Assembly: GCA_934359255.1 (NCBI GenBank)
Contig: CAKRLG010000005.1
Coordinates: 96,997 to 160,996 of the forward strand
Direction of reading: 5' to 3'
Length of the DNA stretch: 64,000 nucleotides
Origin: an uncultured Ruminococcus sp.
Lineage (GTDB): Bacteria > Bacillota > Clostridia > Lachnospirales > Lachnospiraceae
The translations under genes and the position numbers were made by a program. This document shows, piece after piece, positions 38,169 to 47,203 of this stretch (positions are counted from its first letter, which is position 1; every line of letters starts with the position of its first letter). The notes below the pieces were generated by a model. That model was not told the origin of the DNA and did not search any database. It was given only the letters and a program-made list of their open reading frames with translations.

Positions 38169-38843
38169 TTATTCTCCAAATGTATAGCCAAGTCCGAATA
38201 CATTTTTCACATACACAGGATGTGCCGGATCCGGCTCAATCTTCTTTTTCAGGCGGTTCAGCGTCACATGCAGCGTATTTTCTTCCACAAAATTTCCGTT
38301 ATCATCCCAGACCTGTTCCAGTAGCATTCTTTTTGTTACTACTTTTTTCTTATTTTTCGTAAGTACTTCCAGGATTCCATACTCTTTCGGTGTCAGTGCC
38401 ACCGGCTGTCCCTGAATTCTCACTTCTTTTCGGTCATAGTCCAGACGGAAATCCTGATAATAAAATACCTGATTGGGCTCTCCGCCCGTTCTTCGAAGCA
38501 CAGCCTCCACATGTTTTAACAGCACCGCCAGTGCCACCGGTTTCACCAGATAATCATCTGCACCTGCATCGAAGGCTTCTACAATCTCCTCTTCTTCATC
38601 CCGTGCTGTCAGAAAAATAATCGGTAGTTTCTCCTGCCCTCGCTTTTGCCGACACAACTCCACACCGTCTCCGTCTGCAAGTCCGCGATCGATCAAAAGC
38701 AGATCCACCGGCTGTCTCTCCAGCAGCCGGCGGGCTTTTGTCACAGATTCCGCTGAAAATGCCTGATATCCATGGGAAGTGAGCATCTCCACAAGTGCCT
38801 GGCCCAGAAGCACATCGTCTTCGATCACTGCTATTTTATACAT
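38169..38843 (-). CDS. OmpR/PhoB-type response regulator
   Basis: 224 residues. The receiver domain has acidic residues IEDD, phospho-acceptor Asp in LLLIDRGLADGDG, and the conserved Lys in YLVKPVA. The C-terminal winged helix is LTPKEYGILEVLTKN...NTLHVTLNRLKKKI. It begins two bases after the dipeptidase gene and is followed one base later by its kinase. Likely targets are its own operon and perhaps the tandem hexamers at 25917-25955, though that link is only a guess. Confidence 0.93.
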   Translation of the reverse strand: MYKIAVIEDDVLLGQALVEMLTSHGYQAFSAESVTKARRLLERQPVDLLLIDRGLADGDGVELCRQKRGQEKLPIIFLTARDEEEEIVEAFDAGADDYLVKPVALAVLLKHVEAVLRRTGGEPNQVFYYQDFRLDYDRKEVRIQGQPVALTPKEYGILEVLTKNKKKVVTKRMLLEQVWDDNGNFVEENTLHVTLNRLKKKIEPDPAHPVYVKNVFGLGYTFGE

Positions 38844-38845
38844 CC

Positions 38846-40339
38846 TTACACATCCGATCTGGCGTAGCTGTTCTTCATCTGGTTGCTCAGTTCGTACAAT
38901 ACTTTATCCAGCGTCGCAGATGCTTCCTTCTGTACCATCTCTGCCACTTTCCGGTTGGCCTCCCGTTTCAGTTCCATCTGTTTTTCCGGATCCTTTTCAT
39001 CGGCAAGAAGTGCATCGTACTGGCAGATCAGCGCATGGCTTTTTGCCAGTGTATTTTCCTGATACCGTTCCACATGGAACAGGGATTTTCCATAAGATGC
39101 GTCTGCCATCGCTGCGATCATACGGCTGGTCCAGTAGAAGTTTCCGGTTGATACTTCACCGGTCGTGTTGGCAAGATATTCCGGCGTCTCGTCCACATCC
39201 GCGTAGAACGGAACCATCGTGTTAAATGCATTGGATGCATAGGCCACCCATTCCAGTGTTCCGAATGCTGCCCCTCCTTCCGGACGCATCTGGATCAGGG
39301 ACATAAAATCATTCCGGTTGATCCCGATGGAACGGTAGGCACCGCTCATGGATTTGTCCCCGTAGGACAGATACGGATCGTAAGGGGTTCCCTGATAGTG
39401 GGCGGATAATACATATTTTACGTCTTCCGGTGTGATCTTCTTTTCCGGTACCATGCACCACGGAATATCATCGGAAAGTGGTGTGTAATCAGCATCCGGA
39501 CCGTCCCAGTTGAAGGAATTGGGATTCAGATACCGTTCCATGTACCAGGCTCTCGGGGTGTTGTATACGTGGTCGGAATCATCATGGCTTCCGAAGGCAT
39601 CCCTTGGATTCAGAACTCCGTCCATGGAAAGATCCAGATGATATTTTTCGATAAATTCTTTCAGATCTGCGGAACACATGTATTCTTTCTGTTCTCCCAG
39701 TGCATCTTCCAGATCGAAGGTATCGATACCTAACTGATTCGGCATCACCACATACACATCATCCGGCACTTTTCTCGCCATCCAGTGATGTCCGCCGATC
39801 GTCTCCAGCCACCAGATCTCGTCTTTATCCTGGAAAGCGATTCCATTGTTTTCATAGGTTCCATAGGTTTCCAGAAGATGTCCCAGTCGGGTAACTCCTT
39901 CCCGGGCACTCTTAATATAAGGAAGCACAAGACACACGATGTCTTCCTCTCCGATACCACCCGGTACTTCTTCCTGTCCATCTCCGGCCGGCTGATATAT
40001 CACCAGCGGATCTGCGCCCTGTACACGCGGATTCGTTGTGATCGTCTCTGTGGCCGTCATGGCGACATTGGCCTCATTGACACCGCTGGCCGCCCAGATG
40101 CCTTCTCCTTTTACTGCATTCGGCATGGAGGTATAGCGCATCGCCTGCTCCGGCAACTCTACTTTTACATGAGAGAGCACGGAAACATAGGTCTTTGGCT
40201 GTTCTTCGGGTGTTACCACCACGAATTTTTTTGCTGTAAAATGTCCGGATCCGGAGTCGTCGTTGCGGGCGATCATTGTGGATCCGTCGTAGGATGCTTT
40301 TTTACCTACTAAGATTGTTGTACAAGCCATTTTTCTCAT
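38846..40339 (-). CDS. C69-family dipeptidase (PepD type)
   Basis: 497 residues. The N-terminus MRKMACTTILVGKKASYDGSTMIARNDD closely matches PepDA-type dipeptidases, with the catalytic Cys at position 6 (Ntn-hydrolase fold), so I keep the first ATG. ADYTPLSDDIPWCMVPEKKITPEDVKYVLSAHYQGTPYDPY is typical of the family. It lacks a signal peptide. It is the first gene of an operon with a two-component system and ABC exporter, an unusual partner for a housekeeping dipeptidase; it may degrade the exporter's peptide ligand or products. Confidence 0.9.
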   Translation of the reverse strand: MRKMACTTILVGKKASYDGSTMIARNDDSGSGHFTAKKFVVVTPEEQPKTYVSVLSHVKVELPEQAMRYTSMPNAVKGEGIWAASGVNEANVAMTATETITTNPRVQGADPLVIYQPAGDGQEEVPGGIGEEDIVCLVLPYIKSAREGVTRLGHLLETYGTYENNGIAFQDKDEIWWLETIGGHHWMARKVPDDVYVVMPNQLGIDTFDLEDALGEQKEYMCSADLKEFIEKYHLDLSMDGVLNPRDAFGSHDDSDHVYNTPRAWYMERYLNPNSFNWDGPDADYTPLSDDIPWCMVPEKKITPEDVKYVLSAHYQGTPYDPYLSYGDKSMSGAYRSIGINRNDFMSLIQMRPEGGAAFGTLEWVAYASNAFNTMVPFYADVDETPEYLANTTGEVSTGNFYWTSRMIAAMADASYGKSLFHVERYQENTLAKSHALICQYDALLADEKDPEKQMELKREANRKVAEMVQKEASATLDKVLYELSNQMKNSYARSDV

Positions 40340-40368
40340 CTTCCCTTCTGTTTGTTTTGCTGGTTTTC

Positions 40369-40397
40369 ATTTTAGCACATTGATCTTCCACTGTAAA
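40369..40397 (-). promoter_or_regulatory. Promoter of the dipeptidase/two-component/ABC operon
   Basis: Minus strand TTTACA (40397-40392), 17-bp spacer, TAAAAT (40374-40369). The -35 hexamer TTTACA is the same as those in the array at 25917-25955, but here it stands alone. Confidence 0.65.
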
Positions 40398-40443
40398 TCT
40401 GCCCTTTGGGGTATATGGACGGAACCTGATCCGTTTTTCGTAT

Positions 40444-40639
40444 ACGGACGAACCCATGTCCAGACTCCCGCCCCTCAGACAACCGCTGGCAACGCAAATC
40501 TGAGCTAAGCATTAACTTCGGCTATGTTCACGAGGGTCGGCGGACCCTCGCGAAAGCCTGCGTAAATGCTGGATCTCATCTTTGCTAAGGGCGCCAGCAT
40601 AAGGCTGTCTGAGGGGCGGGAGTCTGGACATGGGTTCTG
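40444..40639. repeat. Long palindromic structured element, copy B
   Basis: A 32-bp arm (40450-40481) is perfectly complementary to 40606-40637. Inner pairings are GCTGGC/GCCAGC, GCAAA-TC-TGAG with CTCA-TC-TTTGC, AGCATT/AATGCT and the tip hairpin CGAGGGTC/GACCCTCG, followed by CGCGAAAG. The conserved loop is AGCTA (40503-40507) with GGATCT (40571-40576). The left border is ACGGACG and the right border is TG. It lies between the divergent promoters of the dipeptidase operon and the yhgE pair. The rest of the gap (40641-40820) has a short direct repeat GTAAAGTTGGT and an extended -10 TGTTATACT for yhgE. Confidence 0.8.
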
Positions 40640-40864
40640 GGTGTTGGAGACGGGAAGTATGGGTAAAGTTGGTTAGTTTTGGGAACTGAAGGTACGCGTA
40701 AAGTTGGTAGGTTTTGAAGAAATTTCATACATTTATCTTGGCGGCTTTCTGGACTTTGCTATCACTTTTTGTTATACTTTTCTACAAAATTTACTCTCTT
40801 ATTTTGAGAGTACAGAAAACTAAAAGGAGGTTATGTGACCGGGATTTTCCGGTTACCTGTATGT

Positions 40865-43405
40865 ATGAAGAAGATATTTCGAATCTTTGCCCGTGATATG
40901 CGGCGGCTGTTTACCAACCCCGCAGCGGCGATCGTCATGGTTGGTGTGTGTATCTTGCCATCGCTGTACGCCTGGTTTAATATTGCTGCCAACATGGATC
41001 CTTACGGCAACACCAGCAATATCAAAGTAGCGATTGCCAACTGTGATGCCGGAGCCAGTACGGAGACTATGACGCTGGACGCCGGAGGTACCATTGTGGA
41101 TACGCTGAAAGAAAATAAGCAACTCGGCTGGACGTTCGTGAGCGAAAAGCAGGCAAAAGCCGGTGTGACTTCCGGCAAATACTACGCTGCCATCGTCATT
41201 CCCGAGGATTTCAGCGAATCACTGCTGAGTATTCTGGACGGTGAAGTAAAGCAGCCGGAACTGGACTACTATATTAATGAGAAGAAGAATGCGATTGCTC
41301 CGAAGATCACTGCTACCGGTGCTTCGACCATTCAGCAGCAGATCAACGACACGTTTTCTTCGGTAGCCGCAGAAACTGTATCGGAACTGATCCGAACTTC
41401 TGCCGGTGATCTGACCGGAAAGATCGATGCGACCAATTCGGAGCTTTCCACTGCTCTTTCTGAGACGAGAGACAATCTGAAGGAGTACAAAAAGGTTCTG
41501 AAAAGCTTTGAAAAAACATCCGATTCTTCGGAACAGCTGATCCAGGATGCGCTGGATACCCTGGATGCAGTATCTTCTGCTGCTGATTCCGGTTCGAAGG
41601 CACTAACCGATACAACATCCGTTCTCGCTGCCAGCCGCCAGTCACTGGGAAGTTTTTCCACGCAGTTTGCCAACGCATTATCCAATGGAGAAACCTTGTT
41701 AAATAACACCTATGCTTCTGCAATCGTAAAACTCGGTACTTTTGAAACAAAAGCTTCTCAGGTCAATACCGTGATCGGTGACAGCATTGATTCGGTTACC
41801 GCATTGAATCAGAAACAGGCTGAATTGCTCGCCGAACTGCAGCAGCTTCATGAATCCATCGCTTCCGATTCCACACTTTCCGAACTGATCGGAGAAAAAA
41901 TCACTGCCCTGCAACAACAGAATGTTTCTTTTCAGGAACTTCTGGACTCTCTGAGCACCAGCAATTCCAGTATTCAGGAAGCGATGACTACAGCACAGAA
42001 TACCCGGTCTTCTCTGGAAAAACTGGTGACCGACAGTCGTTCCGGACTTCAGACCTACCGGAATTCTCTGAACGAATCTCTGATTCCGAAGCTAAGTCAG
42101 TCCATGGATACACTTTCTACACTAAGCGGCACACTGACTGCCACACTCTCCGATGTGGATCCGACCGTAGAACAGTTAAAACTGATTCTCACACAGCTGG
42201 ATACCAGCCTGACTGACAGTTCCGCTGCCCTCGGACAGACCGGGGGTGTTCTGGATACCATCGATCAGCAGCTGTCCACGATTTCTACGGATCTTGGTAT
42301 TCTGCAGTCTTCGGATATTTATGAACAGCTGATTACTTTAAAAGGGCTGGATGCAGATTCGATTTCAGACTTTATGTCCTCGCCGGTTTCTATTCAGTCT
42401 GAAGTATTATATGAAGTGGAAAATTATGGATCCGGCATGACACCATTTTACACAAATCTTGCTTTGTGGGTCGGCGGACTGATCCTGGTTTCTATCTTAA
42501 AACAGGAAGTGAACAAAGATGAAAAAATCACCCGATTCACGCCTTCCCAGGCTTATTTTGGTCGCTGGCTTGTCTTTGTGATCACGGGACTGATCCAGGG
42601 ATTTATCGTGTGCGCCGGAGACATTCTGTTGTTGAAGACACAGTGCCTGCATCCGACCGCATTTATCCTCGCCGGTATGTTCTGTTCTTTTGTGTATGTC
42701 AACCTGATCTATGCGATGGCTCTGACATTCAAACACATCGGAAAAGCCCTTGCCGTTCTTCTGGTGATCTTACAGATCCCGGGTTCTTCCGGAACATACC
42801 CGATTGAGATGACACCGGTATTTTTTCAGAAACTCCATCCGCTGCTTCCATTTTCCTACGGTATCAGCGCAATGAGAGAATGCATTGCCGGTTTCTATGG
42901 TCATACTTATGCAAAAAATCTGGGAATTCTTGCTCTGTTTTTACTGCTTGCACTCTTTATCGGACTGGTGCTTCGTCTCCTTCTGATGAATCTGAATCAC
43001 CTGTTTGACCAACGGCTGGCTGAGACCGATCTGATGCTTGGTGAAACCGCCAGCGATGAACTGCAGCGCCCGCAGATGCAGCTGATGCTCCGTGCACTGA
43101 TGCGGGATGATGAAGCCCGAAAAGAATTTATGGAAAAATCCGAACGATTTGAACGGCGATATCCATATCTGATCCGATATGGTTTCCTTGCCATTGTGGT
43201 CATTCCGCTGATTTTCCTGATCCTGATGTTCAGCCTGGAATCCAAAATCGTTTACCTGATTCTCTGGATTGTCTCTCTGATTGTTCTTGTTTTATATCTG
43301 ATCTGCGTGGAATACATTCATGATAGGATTCAGCGACAGATGGAACTGGGAGGCATTACTTCCGAAGATCTGGTTCACGTGATAGAGGAGGAAAAAGAGC
43401 GATGA
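40865..43405 (+). CDS. YhgE/Pip membrane protein 1
   Basis: About 846 residues. It has one N-terminal helix (NPAAAIVMVGVCILPSLYAWFNIAANMDPYGN, the YhgE signature), then a 490-residue extracytoplasmic region of long coiled-coil-like Ser/Thr-rich helices, five to six C-terminal membrane helices with an ABC-2 permease-like fold, and an extra C-terminal helical pair absent from its neighbour. Homologues include the Lactococcus phage-infection protein and relate to EsaA of type VII secretion. By comparison with the next gene the start is MKKIFRIFARDM at 40865, but the AAAGGAGG at 40823-40830 points to GTG 40835 or ATG-TGA at 40833. Coupled by a 4-base overlap to its paralogue. Confidence 0.87.
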   Translation: MKKIFRIFARDMRRLFTNPAAAIVMVGVCILPSLYAWFNIAANMDPYGNTSNIKVAIANCDAGASTETMTLDAGGTIVDTLKENKQLGWTFVSEKQAKAGVTSGKYYAAIVIPEDFSESLLSILDGEVKQPELDYYINEKKNAIAPKITATGASTIQQQINDTFSSVAAETVSELIRTSAGDLTGKIDATNSELSTALSETRDNLKEYKKVLKSFEKTSDSSEQLIQDALDTLDAVSSAADSGSKALTDTTSVLAASRQSLGSFSTQFANALSNGETLLNNTYASAIVKLGTFETKASQVNTVIGDSIDSVTALNQKQAELLAELQQLHESIASDSTLSELIGEKITALQQQNVSFQELLDSLSTSNSSIQEAMTTAQNTRSSLEKLVTDSRSGLQTYRNSLNESLIPKLSQSMDTLSTLSGTLTATLSDVDPTVEQLKLILTQLDTSLTDSSAALGQTGGVLDTIDQQLSTISTDLGILQSSDIYEQLITLKGLDADSISDFMSSPVSIQSEVLYEVENYGSGMTPFYTNLALWVGGLILVSILKQEVNKDEKITRFTPSQAYFGRWLVFVITGLIQGFIVCAGDILLLKTQCLHPTAFILAGMFCSFVYVNLIYAMALTFKHIGKALAVLLVILQIPGSSGTYPIEMTPVFFQKLHPLLPFSYGISAMRECIAGFYGHTYAKNLGILALFLLLALFIGLVLRLLLMNLNHLFDQRLAETDLMLGETASDELQRPQMQLMLRALMRDDEARKEFMEKSERFERRYPYLIRYGFLAIVVIPLIFLILMFSLESKIVYLILWIVSLIVLVLYLICVEYIHDRIQRQMELGGITSEDLVHVIEEEKER

Positions 43406-45582
43406 AAAATATATGGAAAATTTTCCGGCGGGATCTGCAACAGATACAGAAAAATGTCATCGCCATGATCGTGATCATCGGTATCACTGTGGTTCCCTGC
43501 CTGTACGCCTGGTTCAATATCGCTGCCAGCTGGGATCCTTACGAAAATACCGGTAATCTGAAAGTGGCGGTCGCCAGTGTAGATGAGGGATATGAGGGAA
43601 GTATTATTCCGATCAAACTCACCCTCGGTGATCAGGTATTGTCTGCACTTCGGGAAAATACGCAGCTCGAGTGGGTATTTACCACAAAATCAAAGGCCAT
43701 GAAGGGTGTAAAATCCGGCAAATACTACGCTGCCATCGTTATTCCCGAAGATTTCAGCCGGAATATGATGAGCGTATTCACCAGTGATATCCGGAAACCG
43801 GAGATCACTTACTATTCCAACGCAAAAGAAAATGCCATTGCGCCGAAAGTCACGGACAAAGGGGCAACCGCGATCCAGACACAGGTCAATGAAGTCTTTA
43901 TCGAGACGATCTCGGACACTGTATTTACCGCCCTGCAGACTGTGTCAAATACCACGGACCGGGAAGGTTCCGGTGAGATTGTCAGCAACCTGATCAATAA
44001 TCTGAAAAAAATCAACACGGATCTGACCACTGCTTCCAGTACCCTGCAGTCTTTTTCCGGTATGACTTCTTCTGCACAACAGCTTCTCGATACGACTGCT
44101 TCTTTCCTACAACAGACGCAGAAACAGACAACATCCAATGTGGATGCCTTAAAAGAAACGCAGAAATCATTTTCCGGGCTGCAACAGACCGTTTCCGGTG
44201 CGACAGACAGTATCAATGCGGCACTGACCGCCAGCAAGGGGTTTTATGACCAGATGTCTGATGTAATCGACTCTGCCATGCAGACACAGAGTTCCGATGC
44301 TTCGGCTGTTTCTGATACTTTACAGTTACTTGCCGATCGGGTGGATCAGGTGATTACTTCCTATACTTCCCTCAGGGACAGCATCGCGCAGATTGGAGAA
44401 GAGCACGAAGCACTGACTTCTGTCACCGGTTCTCTGGTGGCAAAACTGGAGGCTTCTATCACTACCCAGAAAGAGATCCGCGACAAGTTAAATGCCACCG
44501 CAACTTCTCTTACTTCCACAGTTTCTGATGTGGAAGCAGATAAAAAAGAGCTGGATGATCTGATTCAGCAGAGTGCTTCCGGCATCAGCAGTGTAAAATC
44601 CCAGTATGAATCTTCGGTTCAGACGCAGCTAAATAATCTGCTCTCTTCCGTATCTTCCACCCGTTCAGATGTCTCCGGACTGATGACACAGCTGGATAAC
44701 AGTATGGAGGGAATTTATACTCTGGCGGATTCGGCAAGTTCTGATCTGTCTGAGATTCAGACCACGCTGGATGACTCCTGTAAGCTACTTGCAAAGGCTT
44801 CTGAGAAGTTGGAAAAAATGACCGGAAAGTTAAACAGTATGCAAAAAAGCGGGGATTTTTCTCAGCTGGAATCTCTGATGACCGGAGATACAGACAGTAT
44901 CAGTTCTTTTCTTTCCGCGCCGGTTTCTCTGAAAACCACGAAAGTTTATCCCATTGAAAATTACGGTTCTGCCATGGCTCCGTTTTACTCTACACTTTCG
45001 ATCTGGATCGGTGGAATTGTTCTGGTAGCGATGTTGAAGGTTACGGTGTCGAAAAAGAGACTTGATGGTTTAAAAAATGTAAAGCTTCACCAGATGTACC
45101 TTGGAAGGTATCTGATTTTCCTGATTGTCGGACTGTCACAGAGTACGCTGATCTGTCTCGGGGATCTGTTTTATCTGGGTATCCAGTGTCAGCATCCGTT
45201 TTTGTTTGTACTGGCAGGATGGATCTCCAGTATCGTGTATGTAAATATCATTTATACGCTTACGGTTTCCTTTGGAGATATCGGAAAAGCGATCAGTGTG
45301 GTGTTACTGGTTGTTCAGGTTGCCGGAACCGGCGGTACCTTCCCGATCGAAGTGGCTCCCGGCTTTTTCCGGGCAGTTTATCCACTGCTGCCGTTTACGC
45401 ACAGTATGGCGGCTTTGAGAGAGGCTGTTGGTGGTGTGTATGGTATGGATTATTGGATGGACCTTGGAAAACTTGGAGTGTTTTTGATTGTTTCACTGGT
45501 TGTGGGACTGGTGTTGAGACGGCCGATTATTCGGATGAATGATGGGTTTACGGAGAAGTTGGAGGAGACGAAACTTATTTAG
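43402..45582 (+). CDS. YhgE/Pip membrane protein 2
   Basis: 726 residues, paralogous to the preceding gene: MKNIWKIFRRDLQQIQKN, VVPCLYAWFNIAASWDPYENTGNLKVAV, KSGKYYAAIVIPEDFSRNM. A long helical outside domain and five C-terminal helices (LGRYLIFLIVGLSQSTLICLGDLFYLG, VAGTGGTFPIEVAPGFFRAVYPLLPFTHSMAALREAVGG) follow. It overlaps gene 1 by four bases (ATGA), so the two are probably made in equal amounts and may form a heterodimeric exporter. Function not established. No T7SS genes are nearby. A long palindromic element follows 39 bases after the stop codon; I see no conventional terminator. Confidence 0.88.
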   Translation: MKNIWKIFRRDLQQIQKNVIAMIVIIGITVVPCLYAWFNIAASWDPYENTGNLKVAVASVDEGYEGSIIPIKLTLGDQVLSALRENTQLEWVFTTKSKAMKGVKSGKYYAAIVIPEDFSRNMMSVFTSDIRKPEITYYSNAKENAIAPKVTDKGATAIQTQVNEVFIETISDTVFTALQTVSNTTDREGSGEIVSNLINNLKKINTDLTTASSTLQSFSGMTSSAQQLLDTTASFLQQTQKQTTSNVDALKETQKSFSGLQQTVSGATDSINAALTASKGFYDQMSDVIDSAMQTQSSDASAVSDTLQLLADRVDQVITSYTSLRDSIAQIGEEHEALTSVTGSLVAKLEASITTQKEIRDKLNATATSLTSTVSDVEADKKELDDLIQQSASGISSVKSQYESSVQTQLNNLLSSVSSTRSDVSGLMTQLDNSMEGIYTLADSASSDLSEIQTTLDDSCKLLAKASEKLEKMTGKLNSMQKSGDFSQLESLMTGDTDSISSFLSAPVSLKTTKVYPIENYGSAMAPFYSTLSIWIGGIVLVAMLKVTVSKKRLDGLKNVKLHQMYLGRYLIFLIVGLSQSTLICLGDLFYLGIQCQHPFLFVLAGWISSIVYVNIIYTLTVSFGDIGKAISVVLLVVQVAGTGGTFPIEVAPGFFRAVYPLLPFTHSMAALREAVGGVYGMDYWMDLGKLGVFLIVSLVVGLVLRRPIIRMNDGFTEKLEETKLI

Positions 45583-45620
45583 AAATTTCTTTTAACTTCT
45601 TTATGGAAATTTAGTTCCAG

Positions 45621-45812
45621 ACGGACGCAGCCGTGGCGGGAGGTCTGTGGGGCGCAACGTGGGCAGGGCAACTTTGAGCTAGCCGCCAACTCCGACTATG
45701 ATTCACGAGGGTCAGCTGACCCTCGCGAAAGTCTGCGTAGGCGTCGGATCTCAAAGCTTGCCCTAAACGCCCACAAAGTGTTGCCCCCACAGACCTCCCG
45801 CCACGGCTGCTG
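45621..45812. repeat. Long palindromic structured element, copy C
   Basis: A 26-bp arm (45627-45652) is perfectly complementary to 45785-45810 and continues after a one-base bulge. Inner pairings include GTGGGC/GCCCAC and TTTGAG/CTCAAA, plus the tip CGAGGGTC/GACCCTCG with CGCGAAAG. The conserved loop is AGCTA (45677-45681) with GGATCT (45746-45751); left border ACGGACG, right border TG. The core aligns almost without gaps with copy B. The remaining gap to 46020 is very AT-rich and holds only an 11-bp AT hairpin (45865-45890) without a U-run. Confidence 0.8.
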
Positions 45813-46020
45813 TTTCTTCTATATCTACTATTTTCCTCACAGATTTATCAGTTTTGATTCTATTTATAATAATTTTCTCAAATTATTATAAAACCACTCT
45901 TTCTCATGAATTTATCATTATAATTATATATTTTGTTTGCACTTTCTTTTTGCAATCAACACTTTTATTGTTTCTGCTATTCTTTTTCTCACCTTATTTA
46001 ATAGTTATTTTTTCATTTTC

Positions 46021-46572
46021 TTATTCTGATGATGACTGCGAAAATCTATTATCAATATTTTCGTCTGCGAGGGTTTGTTTGAGTTTTTCCACTTCTGCAG
46101 GGATATCCGGGTGGAAAGAGAGGTACCAGGTTTCGGTTTCGGTAATGTATTTTTGACGGAAATGGCGGCTGGTGCAGAAGGCGCTTCTCAGGTTGTGGAG
46201 ACGGTCGGCTCCTTTTACGGCGTAGGCCATGGGATTTTGACGGATGCGGGTGACGTAGGTTTGCATATCATAGCCTTTTTCTTTGGTGAGCAGTTTTACC
46301 GCTTGCAGGACTTCTTCACCGGCGATGGATCGGATCTCGTCTTCGGTGGCATCTGTGTCTTCCAGAAGATCGTGAAACAGGGCAACGATCAGATACTCGA
46401 TATCATAGCCTTTTTTTTTCAGAATATCGGCTACCGCCATCGGGTGCGTGATATACGGATCTCCACCGATTCTTTTCTGGGTTCCATGTTTCTTTTTTGC
46501 AAATTCATAGGCTTTTTCGTATAGCGCCTGATCATATACGATCTGCTTTTCTTTTGTCTGCGTCTCTTCCAT
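46021..46572 (-). CDS. HD-domain phosphohydrolase (RelA/SpoT-like hydrolase domain)
   Basis: 183 residues. Metal ligands are seen in THPMAVADIL, LIVALFHDLLEDTDAT (HD pair) and AYAVKGADRLHNLRSA. That arrangement matches the hydrolase half of RelA/SpoT and small MESH1-like enzymes, so it may hydrolyse (p)ppGpp or another nucleotide. There is no synthetase, TGS or ACT domain. GAGG lies before the ATG. It stands alone, convergent with the yhgE pair. Confidence 0.82.
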   Translation of the reverse strand: MEETQTKEKQIVYDQALYEKAYEFAKKKHGTQKRIGGDPYITHPMAVADILKKKGYDIEYLIVALFHDLLEDTDATEDEIRSIAGEEVLQAVKLLTKEKGYDMQTYVTRIRQNPMAYAVKGADRLHNLRSAFCTSRHFRQKYITETETWYLSFHPDIPAEVEKLKQTLADENIDNRFSQSSSE

Positions 46573-46668
46573 AAAACTGTCCTCTTTTCTTTTGTATCCA
46601 ACACTTATTTGTAATACATATTTTTTAACAGGATAAATATCATTTTAAAAAATTCTCACTCCTGTCGC

Positions 46669-47160
46669 TCATTTTTCCTCAATATAATCAAACGCGATCC
46701 TGTCGCTTCCGTCTCTTGTATGGATGATTCCGCACTCCTGGAATCCGTACGAGCGGATAGCTCCCTGCATCGGTTTGTTATTTGCATGAGTATCGATTCG
46801 CAGATAGTTGCATTTTTGTCTGCAAAAATCAAAGCATCTTCTCGCAAATCCCTTTGTAGTGCCATCGGAAGCAATTCGATGAATCGTTCCGTATTCTGTC
46901 TCACTGCGCCATGCCCCCTGATAGATTACGCGATATGTAGGATCCTCGCCAATGATAAAGACAAATACCCCAACCACCTTCTCATTTTCCTTGCACACAT
47001 AGCAATGATCTGCTGCAATATCCTTCTCCACGATCTCTCGCGACGGATATCCCTCTTCCCATTGTGTTGGATTGCCATTTTCTTTCATGAATTTTCTTGC
47101 CTTCGCATAAATCTCCTGGATCTCTGGTATATGTGTTTCATTTGCCTTTATAATCTCCAT
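46669..47160 (-). CDS. GNAT-family N-acetyltransferase
   Basis: 163 residues. The start MEIIKANETHIPEIQEIYAKARKFMKENGN is typical of the fold. Acetyl-CoA-binding strand beta4 (CKENEKVVGVFVFIIGEDPTY) is followed by a degenerate pyrophosphate loop near GTIHRIASDGTTKGFARRCFDFCRQKC and a C-terminal LRIDTHANNKPMQGAIRSYGFQECG. The substrate is unknown. AGGAG lies upstream of the ATG. Confidence 0.88.
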   Translation of the reverse strand: MEIIKANETHIPEIQEIYAKARKFMKENGNPTQWEEGYPSREIVEKDIAADHCYVCKENEKVVGVFVFIIGEDPTYRVIYQGAWRSETEYGTIHRIASDGTTKGFARRCFDFCRQKCNYLRIDTHANNKPMQGAIRSYGFQECGIIHTRDGSDRIAFDYIEEK

Positions 47161-47203
47161 TATTCCTCTCCTACTATTTTTCTTTATTATGTATTTTTTC
47201 CAT

